Positions 1-7,916 of a stretch of DNA of 64,000 nt are shown here, piece by piece. Position numbers and translations under genes: made by a program. Below the pieces are notes generated by a model, which saw nothing but the letters and a program-made list of their open reading frames with translations, did no database searches and was not told where the DNA came from. The stretch is from Vibrio metschnikovii CIP 69.14 (lineage in GTDB: Bacteria; Pseudomonadota; Gammaproteobacteria; Enterobacterales; Vibrionaceae): the NCBI RefSeq assembly GCF_000176155.1, contig NZ_ACZO01000007.1, forward strand, positions 806,001 through 870,000, given 5' to 3'. Every line of letters starts with the position of its first letter. Within the stretch, counting starts at the first letter, position 1.

Positions 1-2
1 AA

Positions 3-785
3 AGAATCAGAACTTCTGGTTCAAAGTCAGAGAGGGAAGAGTTCTTATCTTTAATAAAAAAAGGCACTTGCTTTGTGCCCTATATTTTTGCCGGTTCATT
101 GTATTTTGCTCCTTCACGCTTCGTAGGATATATAGACAATTCTTTAGAAAAACATAAGAAAAACAGTAATAAAGATGGGCGGGTAACGAATAAAGCCATA
201 GATCAAGTACTAGATACGGTAGCGTCGAGTAATTCTAGTCTTGAAAGTGCTTATGTTTCATACTGTAGCTCACTAGGCTTTATCGCAAATGAAAAAGGTA
301 GCTTTGGAGCCGCTCGAAAGTACTGGCGAACAACAGATGTTGATGAGTTTTTGGATAGTATTATCGAGAATGAAATAAACAAAGATCCATCTCTTACTAA
401 CACTGAGAGAGAGCAATTAATAAAGTCAAGAATTGGGCAAGGAAAGTTTAGAGAGTCATTAATTAAGTATTGGAAGAAGTGCAGTATTACTGGTTGTGGG
501 AAAGTCGACATTTTAAGAGCCTCTCACATCAAACCGTGGAAAGATAGCAATCACAATGAACGACTCGATGTTTTCAATGGCTTGCTTTTAACCCCAAACC
601 TAGATGCGCTATTTGACAAAGGGCTGATTTCGTTCGATAAATTTGGGGGGATAATTGTTTCCAAAGATCTTACGAAAGTTGATTTAAATGCACTTGGTAT
701 ATCTAAGTCTATCAAAATTGATTTAGCTCAGGAGCACGAAAAATATATGTCATGGCATCGTGAAAATATCTACTGTAGTGGCTAA
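3..785 (+). CDS. HNH endonuclease family protein, 5' end outside window
   Basis: The reading frame is open from base 3, so the true start lies to the left of the window; the first ATG-like codon at 75 is internal. About 260 residues are visible. The N-terminal part has a segment reading PSRFVGYIDNS followed by KDGRVTNKAID. The C-terminal half is an HNH nuclease: the string SHIKPW, a nearby C..TGC motif, and NGLLLTPNLDALFD supply the His and Asn positions of the fold (HNH_2 type). Such proteins cut DNA, often as restriction-like nucleases. The target is unknown. It is the gene of the cassette that ends at the attC at 795. Function as a defence nuclease is inference. Confidence 0.8.
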   Translation, partial: RIRTSGSKSEREEFLSLIKKGTCFVPYIFAGSLYFAPSRFVGYIDNSLEKHKKNSNKDGRVTNKAIDQVLDTVASSNSSLESAYVSYCSSLGFIANEKGSFGAARKYWRTTDVDEFLDSIIENEINKDPSLTNTEREQLIKSRIGQGKFRESLIKYWKKCSITGCGKVDILRASHIKPWKDSNHNERLDVFNGLLLTPNLDALFDKGLISFDKFGGIIVSKDLTKVDLNALGISKSIKIDLAQEHEKYMSWHRENIYCSG

Positions 786-794
786 AAAACTGCA

Positions 795-917
795 TAACAA
801 ACGCTTCAAGAGGGACTTCCAACGCGTGGCATTTTTATTGTGCGTTGATTTTGGTGGTTTCAGTGTTATGCGGAAACTTGGTAGTCGCGTTGTCAGCCCC
901 TTAAGCGGGCGTTATGC
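795..917 (+). repeat. attC 1 (class a1)
   Basis: Starts TAACAAACG and ends in core GTTATGC (911-917). Complementary outer arms CGCTTCAAGAGG / CCCCTTAAGCG can fold the bottom strand for IntI. It closes the HNH cassette. Confidence 0.95.
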
Positions 918-1483
918 TTTATTGAGCCTCAGCAAAATCAATATATAAATTTTAATGGGAAAACTTAGTCTGATTTAGAAGTTTTCGTATTCTAAATTAT
1001 TGATATTAGAGTTTATTTTTCTTTTTGGCGGCTGTTGAAAGTTGAACGATGCTTGTGTGTTTTTGTCGGGTTTTGCTCTGATAAATTGTGTATGTAAAAG
1101 ATTCAATTGTCGCTGAAAGGTCTCTTTCTTTGGTGTTGCTTGCTCATTGATTCCACCGGCTATTTCGCTTCAGCATGTTTGGGATCTCATGAATATCTTA
1201 CTTGCTGACAGTGTTTGGTTAGCGCAAGTTTATCGGTGGTTATGCGCTTTTTTCCGACTCTGCTCTGATAAATTGTGTACGCAAAAGGTTCGATTGTTGC
1301 TGAAAGGTCTCTTCCTTTGGTGTTGTTTGCTCATTGATTCCACAGGCTAATTCGCTTCAACTTGTTTGGGATCTTATCGGTAACAATGCTTGCTGAAAGT
1401 AGGCAAGTTTATCATTTTGAGTTAAAGTGGTCTTAACCAATAATCGTTGAAAAAGTTCAATATAATCAATAAGTAATAAAGCA
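912..1483 (+). repeat. Family A gene-free cassette, copy A1
   Basis: About 570 bp beginning TTATGCTTTATTGAGCC. It holds two imperfect direct units that start near CTGATAAATTGTG. No reading frame here is conserved in the other 20 copies, so I call it non-coding. Confidence 0.85.
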
Positions 1484-1606
1484 TAACAAACACTTCAAGA
1501 GGGACTTCCAACGCGCAGCATTTTCATTATGCGTTGGCTTAAGTGATTACGGTGTTGTGCAGAAACTTGGTAGTCGCGTTGTCAGCCCCTTAAGTGGGCG
1601 TTAGTT
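1484..1606 (+). repeat. attC 2 (class a1)
   Basis: Core GTTAGTT at 1600-1606. The arm has CACTTCAAG paired with CTTAAGTGG, the co-varying form seen after many family A cassettes. Confidence 0.95.
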
Positions 1607-1641
1607 GGCAGTGATACTATGTATGATGAAAGTGAATTGAA

Positions 1642-2560
1642 ATGAGTGAAGATATCGGGAATTTTATATCGCTAATCAACTCGATCGTAGCGTTGATTAT
1701 ATCTGTGATAGCTCTTATTTACACAGTTAGAACTTACCTTCTAAAATCAGGTTCAAGTGTTCGTGGTTCGTATGGTATTAGTTCCAGTATCTTTTGCGAA
1801 GATAAATATGTTTCTAGTGTTACATTAGAAAACCTGAAAGATCGTTCTACGGTAATTTTTAGTATTTACCTAAAAATAGGGCATAACTATTTTCTAGAAA
1901 TAGAAAATTTCGAAAGCTACCCCATTAATTTTAAAGCCCTTCGAAGTTTATCGAAAAAAATATGACCCTATTGACTTATACAGTGTGAATATGAAGAGAA
2001 TTCGACTGGATAGCTTATTTGACAACAAAAAAGTAAAAAAACAGTTATTTCTCTCAACATCAGACGGCAAGTACTTAGTAAATAACTACATTCATATATG
2101 GAATCCGATTCTAGACTTTTTCAAAAACAACCTCATTAAGGTGATACAAATTAACCGTGGGACATACAAAGGAAAGTCGTATGGTGGGAACACAAAGTTC
2201 ATCGTTGATATTAAGCTTGAAAATGGTAACGAGGAGGTTGTTGGTATTTATCCTCGCGACTATGAAATGACGCGTTTCAAGGACTTTCAGTTGACGAAAG
2301 AAAGTTTGGAGTCAAAGGAACAGTTAGAGAGCTTTTTGTATGAGCAAGTTAATTTAGGTAATTTGGTTTGTTCGGAATTCACGGTGCATGACATTGAGTC
2401 GTGGAATCAAGAAAACTACGATGTTCAGCACAAAGAGAGTTTTGAAGCAGAGTATTATAATTGGTTTACGTATAGAGTAATTGGGTTTTTTACCAAGTAT
2501 GCCAGTTATCGACTCCGGCGCAAAAATAAGAAGACGGTTAGTACGCGAAAAGCCAACTAA
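1642..2560 (+). pseudogene. Frameshifted membrane-anchored protein (copy of 41075-41995)
   Basis: The intact homologue at 41075 encodes 306 residues with one N-terminal membrane helix (about residues 9-32) and a soluble domain. Here the same protein is split into 1642-1965 and a second frame from about 1985 to 2560. The break is near 1920, where this copy reads AGCTACCCCATT and the intact copy AGCTCTCCATT: one extra base. The remaining sequence is highly similar, so decay is recent. The stop is the TAA of the following attC. The function of the family is unknown to me. A sequencing error is an alternative explanation. Confidence 0.85.
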
Positions 2561-2680
2561 CAAAGCATTTAAGAGGGACAGCCAACGCGTGGCATTTTTA
2601 TTATGCGTTAGTTTTTGTGATTACGCTGTTATGCAGTGAGTTGGTAGTAGCGTTGGCTGCCCCTTAATGCGGCGTTATGT
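2558..2680 (+). repeat. attC 3 (class a2)
   Basis: Core GTTATGT at 2674-2680; inner arms ACAGCC / GGCTGCCCC. The first TAA is the stop codon of the preceding pseudogene. Confidence 0.95.
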
Positions 2681-3246
2681 TTTATTGAGCCTCAGCAAGA
2701 TCAATTCAAAAATTTTAATGGGAAAATTCCGTCTGATTTAGAAGTTTTCCTATTCTAATTTATTGATATTATGAGTTTATTGTCCTTTTTGGTGGCTATT
2801 GAAAGTTGAACGATGCTTGTGCTTTTTCGGCCAACTCTGCTCTGATAAATTGTGTGTGCCAAAGGTTCGATTTTTGCTGAAAGGTCTCTTTCTTTGGCGT
2901 TGCTTGCTCATTGATTCCACAGGCTATTTCGCTTCAGCATGTTTGGGATCTCATGAACATCTTACTTGCTGACAGTGTTTGGTTAGTTCAAGTTTATCGA
3001 TGATTTTGCGCTTTTTCCGGCTCTGCTCTGATAGCTTGTGTTCGTAAAAGGTTCAATTGTCGCTGAAAGGTCTCTTCCTTTGGTGTTGTTGACCCCTTGA
3101 TTCCGCAGGCTAATTCGCTTCAACTTATTTGGGATCTTATCGGCAACAATGATTGTTGAAAGTAGGCTGGTTTTTCATTTTGAGTTAAGCTGCTTCGAAC
3201 AAATGAAAATTGTAAAAGTTTAATATAATCAATAAGTAATAAAGCA
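2675..3246 (+). repeat. Family A gene-free cassette, copy A2
   Basis: Same two-unit layout as A1, with the TTATGTTTTATTGAGCC start variant. No conserved reading frame. Confidence 0.85.
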
Positions 3247-3369
3247 TAACAAACGCTTCAAGAGGGACTTCTAACGCGCGGCATTTTTATTATGCGTTGG
3301 TTTTTGTGGTTACGGTGTTATGCGGAAAGTTGGTAGTAGCGTTGTCAGCCCCTTAAGCGGGCGTTAACT
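3247..3369 (+). repeat. attC 4 (class a1)
   Basis: Core GTTAACT at 3363-3369. The same GTTAACTGGCAAT junction opens all three CRISPR cassettes. Confidence 0.95.
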
Positions 3370-3513
3370 GGCAATAAAATTACCCATCTTTTTTCGTTGA
3401 ATTTTAAGTCATTGATTTATATTAATAATAAATCGAGTGAAAAATAAAAGGTTATTTTGAGAAATTTGATGTAATTACTTTTATTAACAATAAGTTACTG
3501 ATAGAGTTTCATT
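3370..3513 (+). promoter_or_regulatory. CRISPR leader 1
   Basis: A 144-bp AT-rich stretch between the cassette boundary and the first repeat. It is nearly identical to the sequences before the arrays at 30369 and 51819, differing at a few bases. The part nearest the array (AAAAGGTTATTTTGAGAAAT and the following TTATTAACAATA) resembles leaders of type I-F arrays. It should carry the array promoter and the integration signals. Confidence 0.8.
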
Positions 3514-3961
3514 GTTCACTGCCGCATAGGCAGCTTAGAAATCTAAGTTCAGTTCCTGTCGTTAGCATATAACGTTCACTGCCGCATAGGCAGCTTAGAA
3601 AGAACATATAGACGGATACGGAATTGTCAGGCAGTTCACTGCCGCATAGGCAGCTTAGAAATCTTTTTTTTCATTCTAGCTTAAAAATCACGGGTTCACT
3701 GCCGCATAGGCAGCTTAGAAATAATACAGACCCTCGTTCATGTGAAGGCGAACGTTCACTGCCGCATAGGCAGCTTAGAAATTGTAAGATTTTTCTATCG
3801 CTGCTCTGGCGACGTTCACTGCCGCATAGGCAGCTTAGAAAAACGAATATCATTAGGTAAATAACCGAGCGCTGTTCACTGCCGCATAGGCAGCTTAGAA
3901 AGTCAAAGCTTGCATTGACTACGTTTTCAAACGGTTCACTGCCGCATAGGCAGCTTAAAAA
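3514..3961 (+). CRISPR. Orphan type I-F CRISPR array 1, 8 repeats / 7 spacers
   Basis: 28-bp repeats start at 3514, 3574, 3634, 3694, 3754, 3814, 3874 and 3934, spaced exactly 60 bp apart, giving 32-bp spacers. The repeat begins GTTCACTGCCGCATAGGCAG and ends CTTAGAAA. CTGCC/GGCAG forms the short hairpin of type I-F repeats, and the 28+32 geometry is that of I-F. The last repeat is degenerate (ends CTTAAAAA), which marks the leader-distal end. This array uses CATAGG where arrays 2 and 3 use CACAGG. No cas gene occurs in the window, so crRNA processing would need Cas6f (Csy4) supplied elsewhere. The array sits between two attC sites and is itself a cassette. Confidence 0.97.
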
Positions 3962-3993
3962 ATGGGTAATTTTGGCATTTGGGATCGGCCAGT

Positions 3994-4117
3994 TAACAAA
4001 GCGTTCAAGAGGGATTCGCAACGCGTAGCATTTTCGTTATGCTTTGATTTTATTAGTTTTCAGTGCAATGCGGTGAGTTGGCAGTTGCGTTGCTCACCCC
4101 TTAACGCGGCGTTATGC
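3994..4117 (+). repeat. attC 5 (class b)
   Basis: Core GTTATGC at 4111-4117; inner arms GATTCGCAACGCG / TTGCTCACCCC. Preceded by a 3' flank (GGCATTTGGGATCGGCCAG) shared by all three CRISPR cassettes. Confidence 0.95.
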
Positions 4118-4130
4118 CTTTGGAGGAAAA

Positions 4131-4595
4131 ATGGAACAACTCAGGTCTTTAATAGAGCAGTTTCGGCTGGCTATGGAAGCTCTTAGCCCACATGACTTTG
4201 ATGGGACTTCTCTTGCTGTAAGCGAGTTTCCTCATGCGTGTTGTGATGATTGCTCACAGTTATTGGCGGCTTATTTAACTGATAACGGTTTCCCTCAGGC
4301 AAAGTTAATCCGAGGTGAAAATGGCGGTTTTGGGCAAGAATTAGGCTCCCATGTTTGGCTATATTTGAATGGGCTGCATATTGACATTACAGCAGACCAA
4401 TTTAATGAGTATGGTTATGAGAATCCATCTGTGATTTTATCTGATCACAGTGAATTCCTGTCTACTTTTGAAGTACAAGATAATGGCACAGCGGACTATC
4501 GTATTCACTTAAAAAAGTATTCATCTCCAGGCTTAGAAAGTGAGTTTGAGTCGTGTTATAGAATTGTTTTGGAGCAACTGTCAGCACAGGCATAA
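4131..4595 (+). CDS. Papain/transglutaminase-like hypothetical protein
   Basis: 154 residues, ATG preceded by TTGGAGGAAAA, a strong Shine-Dalgarno. A cysteine cluster near residues 37-42 (HACCDDCSQLL), then GSHVWLYLNGLHIDITADQF near 83-102, give a Cys...His...Asp order typical of papain-like cysteine peptidase or transglutaminase folds. Cys42, His85 and Asp95 are candidate catalytic residues, but the family is not one I can name. No signal peptide or membrane helix. The stop codon is the TAA of the attC. The role is unknown; protease or amidase activity is inferred from the residue pattern only. Confidence 0.6.
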   Translation: MEQLRSLIEQFRLAMEALSPHDFDGTSLAVSEFPHACCDDCSQLLAAYLTDNGFPQAKLIRGENGGFGQELGSHVWLYLNGLHIDITADQFNEYGYENPSVILSDHSEFLSTFEVQDNGTADYRIHLKKYSSPGLESEFESCYRIVLEQLSAQA

Positions 4596-4717
4596 CAAAG
4601 CATTTAAGAGTGATTCCCAACGCTTGGCATTTTTGATGTCATCGTTGGGTTTCGTGTTTACGGTGGTATGGTTTAGTTTAGTGATAGCGTTGCTCACACC
4701 TTAATGCGGCGTTATAT
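4593..4717 (+). repeat. attC 6 (divergent class b)
   Basis: Core GTTATAT at 4711-4717. The arms are AAGCATTTAAGAGTGATTCCC and TTGCTCACACCTTAATGC; the central part differs from the other b sites. Confidence 0.9.
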
Positions 4718-4747
4718 TTTTTTTAAGTTCAGCAATCAAAAGGATTC

Positions 4748-5032
4748 ATGATGAACGTGGATAAGGCGAAAAAACGCATATTGAAACGAGTACAAAGAGG
4801 TTTCAAAGGTTATCCACAAATATCTTTAGAGTATTTCGGTAAAACGACAGATTTCGCTACCGAAGTGGTCATTACCTTTTTGTCTGAAGAAAATGCTGAA
4901 CCGCAAATTCAGCGATTTACGAGTAATAAAGATGTTCGTGAAGATGAAGCCATTCAATCGGTATTGTTGAAAATTATTGAGCGAGCCGAAGCTGCTACGG
5001 TTTTAGAAAATCGAGAATTATCAGTTTGTTAA
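4748..5032 (+). CDS. Hypothetical protein, 94 aa
   Basis: Starts at ATGATG after AAAAGGATTC; the second ATG (4751) is equally possible. A small, highly charged soluble protein with a basic N-terminus (KAKKRILKRVQRGFK), an apparent beta-rich centre and an acidic helical C-terminus (EDEAIQSVLLKIIERAE). No membrane helix, metal ligand cluster or known motif. I do not recognise the family. It is the only gene of its cassette. Confidence 0.6.
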   Translation: MMNVDKAKKRILKRVQRGFKGYPQISLEYFGKTTDFATEVVITFLSEENAEPQIQRFTSNKDVREDEAIQSVLLKIIERAEAATVLENRELSVC

Positions 5033-5086
5033 TGGTTTTTTGTTGATCTTAAGCTCTCGGTCACATTAGGGTTGAGAACGAAAATA

Positions 5087-5210
5087 TAACAAACGGTTCA
5101 AGAGGGATTCGCAACGCGCAGCATTTTTGTAATGCGTTGATTTTTGTGGTTTACGGTGTTGTGCGGTGAGTTGGTCGTTGCGTTGCTCACCCCTTAACCG
5201 GGCGTTATAA
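5087..5210 (+). repeat. attC 7 (class b)
   Basis: Core GTTATAA at 5204-5210; outer arms ACGGTTCAAG / CTTAACCGGG. Confidence 0.95.
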
Positions 5211-5236
5211 GCAAATTCAGCTCCAGAGGATGAAAA

Positions 5237-5656
5237 ATGGAAATCGAGTACAAAGTAAACCATCCAATCTCAGTTGAACAATTCGTGAGTTTACTGAAGA
5301 AAACATCATTGGGTGAGCGGCGTCCTTTGGATAATGAGTCAACTATTCAGGGTATGCTCGATAACTCTAATTTAATTGTGACCGCATGGCTGAACGATCA
5401 ACTTGTCGGTGTGGCTCGTTCAGTGACAGATTTCCATTATTGCTGCTATCTGTCTGATTTAGCTGTTGATGAAAGTGTTCAATCCAATGGTATAGGTAAA
5501 TATCTGATCTTAGTGACCAAAGAAGAGCTGAGCCCAAGCTGTAAATTGGTTTTACTGTCAGCACCGAAAGCACAAGGTTATTATCCGAAAATTGGTTTTG
5601 AAGCTCTTAATAGTGCATGGGTTCTATATGGCGTAGAACAGTTGAAAATCAATTAA
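5237..5656 (+). CDS. GNAT family N-acetyltransferase
   Basis: 139 residues, ATG after CAGAGGATGAAAA. The acetyl-CoA-binding motif A is visible as LAVDESVQSNGIGKYLI (about residues 74-90; the Q..G.G pyrophosphate loop), followed by YYPKIGFE near 113-120, the usual C-terminal motif B with a Tyr candidate general acid. It transfers acetyl from acetyl-CoA to an amine; the substrate is unknown. The gene is alone in its cassette, so a stand-alone modifying or resistance enzyme is more likely than a toxin with a paired antitoxin. Confidence 0.85.
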   Translation: MEIEYKVNHPISVEQFVSLLKKTSLGERRPLDNESTIQGMLDNSNLIVTAWLNDQLVGVARSVTDFHYCCYLSDLAVDESVQSNGIGKYLILVTKEELSPSCKLVLLSAPKAQGYYPKIGFEALNSAWVLYGVEQLKIN

Positions 5657-5676
5657 ATCAATGTGTTATTTGCTTA

Positions 5677-5799
5677 TAACAAAGCGTTCAAGAGGGACAG
5701 CCAACGCGTGGCATTTTTATTATGCGTTGGTTTTTGTGGTTACGGTGTTATGCGTAAGCTTGGCAGTTGCGTTGGCTGCCCCTTAACGCGGCGTTAGAG
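5677..5799 (+). repeat. attC 8 (class a2)
   Basis: Core GTTAGAG at 5793-5799; outer arms GCGTTCAAG / CTTAACGCGG combined with class a inner arms. Confidence 0.95.
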
Positions 5800-5913
5800 C
5801 GCACCGGCTATAATCACATTCTGTGACCGTGTTTAAAATGCCATATCGTTATTGTTTCATATTGCATTCAATCATTTACCATTGAGTTAAATTCATAATT
5901 GGAGAATTATTAT

Positions 5914-6597
5914 ATGGCAAGATGTACAGCACCAGTAAATGGCCATCGTACAGCAAGTGCTAGAGCTAACTGTCCAGCATGTAGTAGTCGTGGTAGCTAC
6001 AGTTCATATTCATCATACCCATCGTCCTCATTCTCTCCGTCCGGCGGAAGTAGTCATCGTTCAGGTGGTTCAAGTAGTTCTACTAGGCCAAGTTGGTCAA
6101 GTCCTGGCTCTTCTGTGGTTTATACTCAAGCTGAAATCAGAACTCTTACTCCAGTCCGAAAAAATGTAGAGAGACGAGCTTCTAAACCAGATCTTCGTGA
6201 TATTTTCCTATGTCACGCTTGGGATGACCGTAAAGGAATCGCTAAGGAGTTGCATGACTTACTCGAAGCTAAAGGTGTTTCAGTTTGGTTTAGTGAAAAA
6301 GATGTTTTGCTCGGCTCAAACTTAATGCGTGAAATCGATAAAGGTTTAGCTAAATCGAGAATTGGAATTGTCATGGTAACTCCATCATTTTTGAAACGCA
6401 TAGCTGGGGAAGGTGTTGCTGACAAAGAGCTGTCGGCTTTACTCTCCACTGATTTGCTAGTACCAATTGTCCACGACACTACGTATGACGATCTTCGCGA
6501 TGTAAGCCCGTTACTCGGCTCGCGAAGTGGCTTAGATACAGCAGAAGATCCAATAGATAATGTTGCTAGCAAACTTGCGGAGCTAGTAGCGCTCTAA
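5914..6597 (+). CDS. TIR-domain protein with Cys motif and Ser-rich linker
   Basis: 227 residues from the ATG at 5914, which has GGAG nine bases upstream (an in-frame TTG at 5899 is less likely). Residues 1-20 carry a C...C..C pattern (MARCTAPVNGHRT, then NCPAC), perhaps a half zinc finger. About residues 24-75 are a Ser/Gly/Pro-rich linker. From about residue 95 a TIR domain begins: DIFLCHAWDD, VWFSEKD, GSNLMREIDKGL, IGIVMVTPSFL and, on the helix after a KR loop, DKELSALL, where the Glu fits the catalytic Glu of NAD-cleaving TIRs. Bacterial TIR proteins commonly act in anti-phage defence by depleting NAD or by signalling. No partner gene shares the cassette. The stop is the attC TAA. Confidence 0.85.
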   Translation: MARCTAPVNGHRTASARANCPACSSRGSYSSYSSYPSSSFSPSGGSSHRSGGSSSSTRPSWSSPGSSVVYTQAEIRTLTPVRKNVERRASKPDLRDIFLCHAWDDRKGIAKELHDLLEAKGVSVWFSEKDVLLGSNLMREIDKGLAKSRIGIVMVTPSFLKRIAGEGVADKELSALLSTDLLVPIVHDTTYDDLRDVSPLLGSRSGLDTAEDPIDNVASKLAELVAL

Positions 6598-6717
6598 CAA
6601 ACGCTTCAAGAGGGACAGCCAACGCGTGGCATTTTTACTATGCGTTGGTTTTTGTGGTTACGGTGTTATGCGGAAAGTTAGTAGTAGCGTTGGCTGCCCC
6701 TTAAGCGGGCGTTATGT
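6595..6717 (+). repeat. attC 9 (class a2)
   Basis: Core GTTATGT at 6711-6717. Supplies the stop codon of the TIR gene. Confidence 0.95.
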
Positions 6718-6752
6718 GATATTGTAAATTCGGCTACAAAAAGGAGAATTTA

Positions 6753-7160
6753 GTGGCTAATTCAGTGGTAATTCAACAATCAAATAATCAATTGAAAGTA
6801 AATTCGGATGCTTATGATTTAAGCCGAATTGTTGGTGTTGAAGTAAAAGTTTTGACGTTCAAAGACCATCTTTTGAGAATGCTCCTTTTGGGTGCAATTT
6901 CATCGAGTTTACTTTTTATCTTTATCCCATCAGAACATCACGAATATGGATTAGCTTTTGCGTCTTTTTTGCCATTGGTAGCGTTTTTGTTCGGTGCTTT
7001 TTTAGGTTTTGTTAGCAGTAACAAATACGAGTTTCGTTTGGAATTTAATCACTTAGATGAAACAGGGATTCAATGGTTTACGGCAGCAAAAAGTCGAAAG
7101 TCTAGTGATTATGTATTGTTCAAAGAGCAAGAAATGGAACTCAAGCGTAAAATCACATAA
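6753..7160 (+). CDS. Two-helix membrane protein, 135 aa (copy 1 of an exact duplicate)
   Basis: GTG start after AAAAGGAGAATTTA. Residues 1-40 are a soluble beta-like stretch (VVIQQSNNQLKVNSDAYDL), followed by two membrane helices at about 41-58 and 65-88, then a soluble tail rich in charged residues. The layout resembles DUF6232-type small membrane proteins (short beta segment, helix pair, sheet), but I cannot confirm that family. The whole cassette including its attC (6712-7275) recurs base for base at 18764-19327. Function unknown. The stop is the attC TAA. Confidence 0.75.
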   Translation: MANSVVIQQSNNQLKVNSDAYDLSRIVGVEVKVLTFKDHLLRMLLLGAISSSLLFIFIPSEHHEYGLAFASFLPLVAFLFGAFLGFVSSNKYEFRLEFNHLDETGIQWFTAAKSRKSSDYVLFKEQEMELKRKIT

Positions 7161-7281
7161 CAAAGCGTTTAAGAGGGATTCGCAACGCGCGGCATTTTCG
7201 TTATGCATTGATTTTATTAGTTTTTAGTGCAATGCAGTAAGTTAGTCGTTGCGTTGCTCACCCCTTAACGCGGCGTTATGT
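7158..7281 (+). repeat. attC 10 (class b)
   Basis: Core GTTATGT at 7275-7281. Identical to attC 26 as part of the duplicated cassette. Confidence 0.95.
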
Positions 7282-7310
7282 GTTTTTGAGCATACAAAAG
7301 GAGATTTGTA

Positions 7311-7907
7311 GTGAAGGTTTATGGAGATATCCAATCTGGTAACTGTTACAAGGTTAAGCTTTTGCTTTCTTTTTTGGGCATTGAGCATGAGTGGTGTGAC
7401 GTTAATATTTTAAAAGGTGATACAAAAACGGCTGAGTTTTTATCAATTAACCCAAACGGTAAAATACCGGTTGTTGTTTTGGATGATGGCCGCTGTTTGT
7501 CAGAATCGAACGCAATTCTTGGTTATTTTGCGGATGGGACGGCGTTGATCCCTAGTGATAAATATGAAAAGGCTAAAATGTACGAGTGGTTGTTCTTTGA
7601 ACAATACAGCCATGAGCCATTTATCGCTGTGGCACGTTTTATCCAAAAATATCAAGGTATGCCAGATTCCAGGTTGGAAGAGTATTATTCTTTACAACCT
7701 GGTGGTAATAAAGCTTTATCAATAATGGACAGTCGATTGGCTGAAACAGATTATCTTGTTGGTTGCCAATTAACGATCGCTGATATTGCTCTGTACGCTT
7801 ATACACATGTTGCTGACGAAGGTGGTTTTAATTTATCTCATTATCCCAATATCCAATCGTGGTGCGAAAGGGTCAAAGAACAAAAAAGTTACGTTGGTAT
7901 GATTTAA
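7311..7907 (+). CDS. Glutathione S-transferase family protein
   Basis: 198 residues; GTG start after AAAGGAGATTTGTA. The N-terminal thioredoxin-like domain (about 1-75) shows MKVYGDIQSGNCYKVKLLLS, then NPNGKIPVVVLDDG with the cis-Pro of the glutathione site (IPV) and SESNAILGYF (the ESxAI glutathione-binding motif). The C-terminal helical domain includes TIADIALYAY, the conserved N-capping box (ADI) of GSTs. Conjugates glutathione to electrophiles or acts as a peroxidase; the substrate is unknown. Length is typical. A detoxification gene on a single-gene cassette. Confidence 0.92.
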   Translation: MKVYGDIQSGNCYKVKLLLSFLGIEHEWCDVNILKGDTKTAEFLSINPNGKIPVVVLDDGRCLSESNAILGYFADGTALIPSDKYEKAKMYEWLFFEQYSHEPFIAVARFIQKYQGMPDSRLEEYYSLQPGGNKALSIMDSRLAETDYLVGCQLTIADIALYAYTHVADEGGFNLSHYPNIQSWCERVKEQKSYVGMI

Positions 7908-7916
7908 GCCAACACA

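Noticed and set aside
760..948. Short frames running through attC sites (for example 760-948, 41913-42113, 53518-53745, 58030-58236).
   Set aside because: They translate the shared attC sequence (KRFKRDFQRVAFLL-like strings) and overlap real stop codons.
1147..1350. Frames inside family A cassettes (for example 1147, 26212, 35453, 52711 on plus; 20097, 28068, 58294 on minus).
   Set aside because: Each is open in only one or a few copies and broken by stops or indels in the others, with no ribosome site. A real conserved gene would be preserved across 21 copies.
3624..4021. Open frames on both strands over CRISPR array 1 (repeating SLPHRQLRN on plus, FLSCLCGSE on minus).
   Set aside because: The periodicity is the 60-bp repeat-spacer unit read in frame; the same happens at 30473-30742 and 51922-52453. 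No ribosome site. Not genes.
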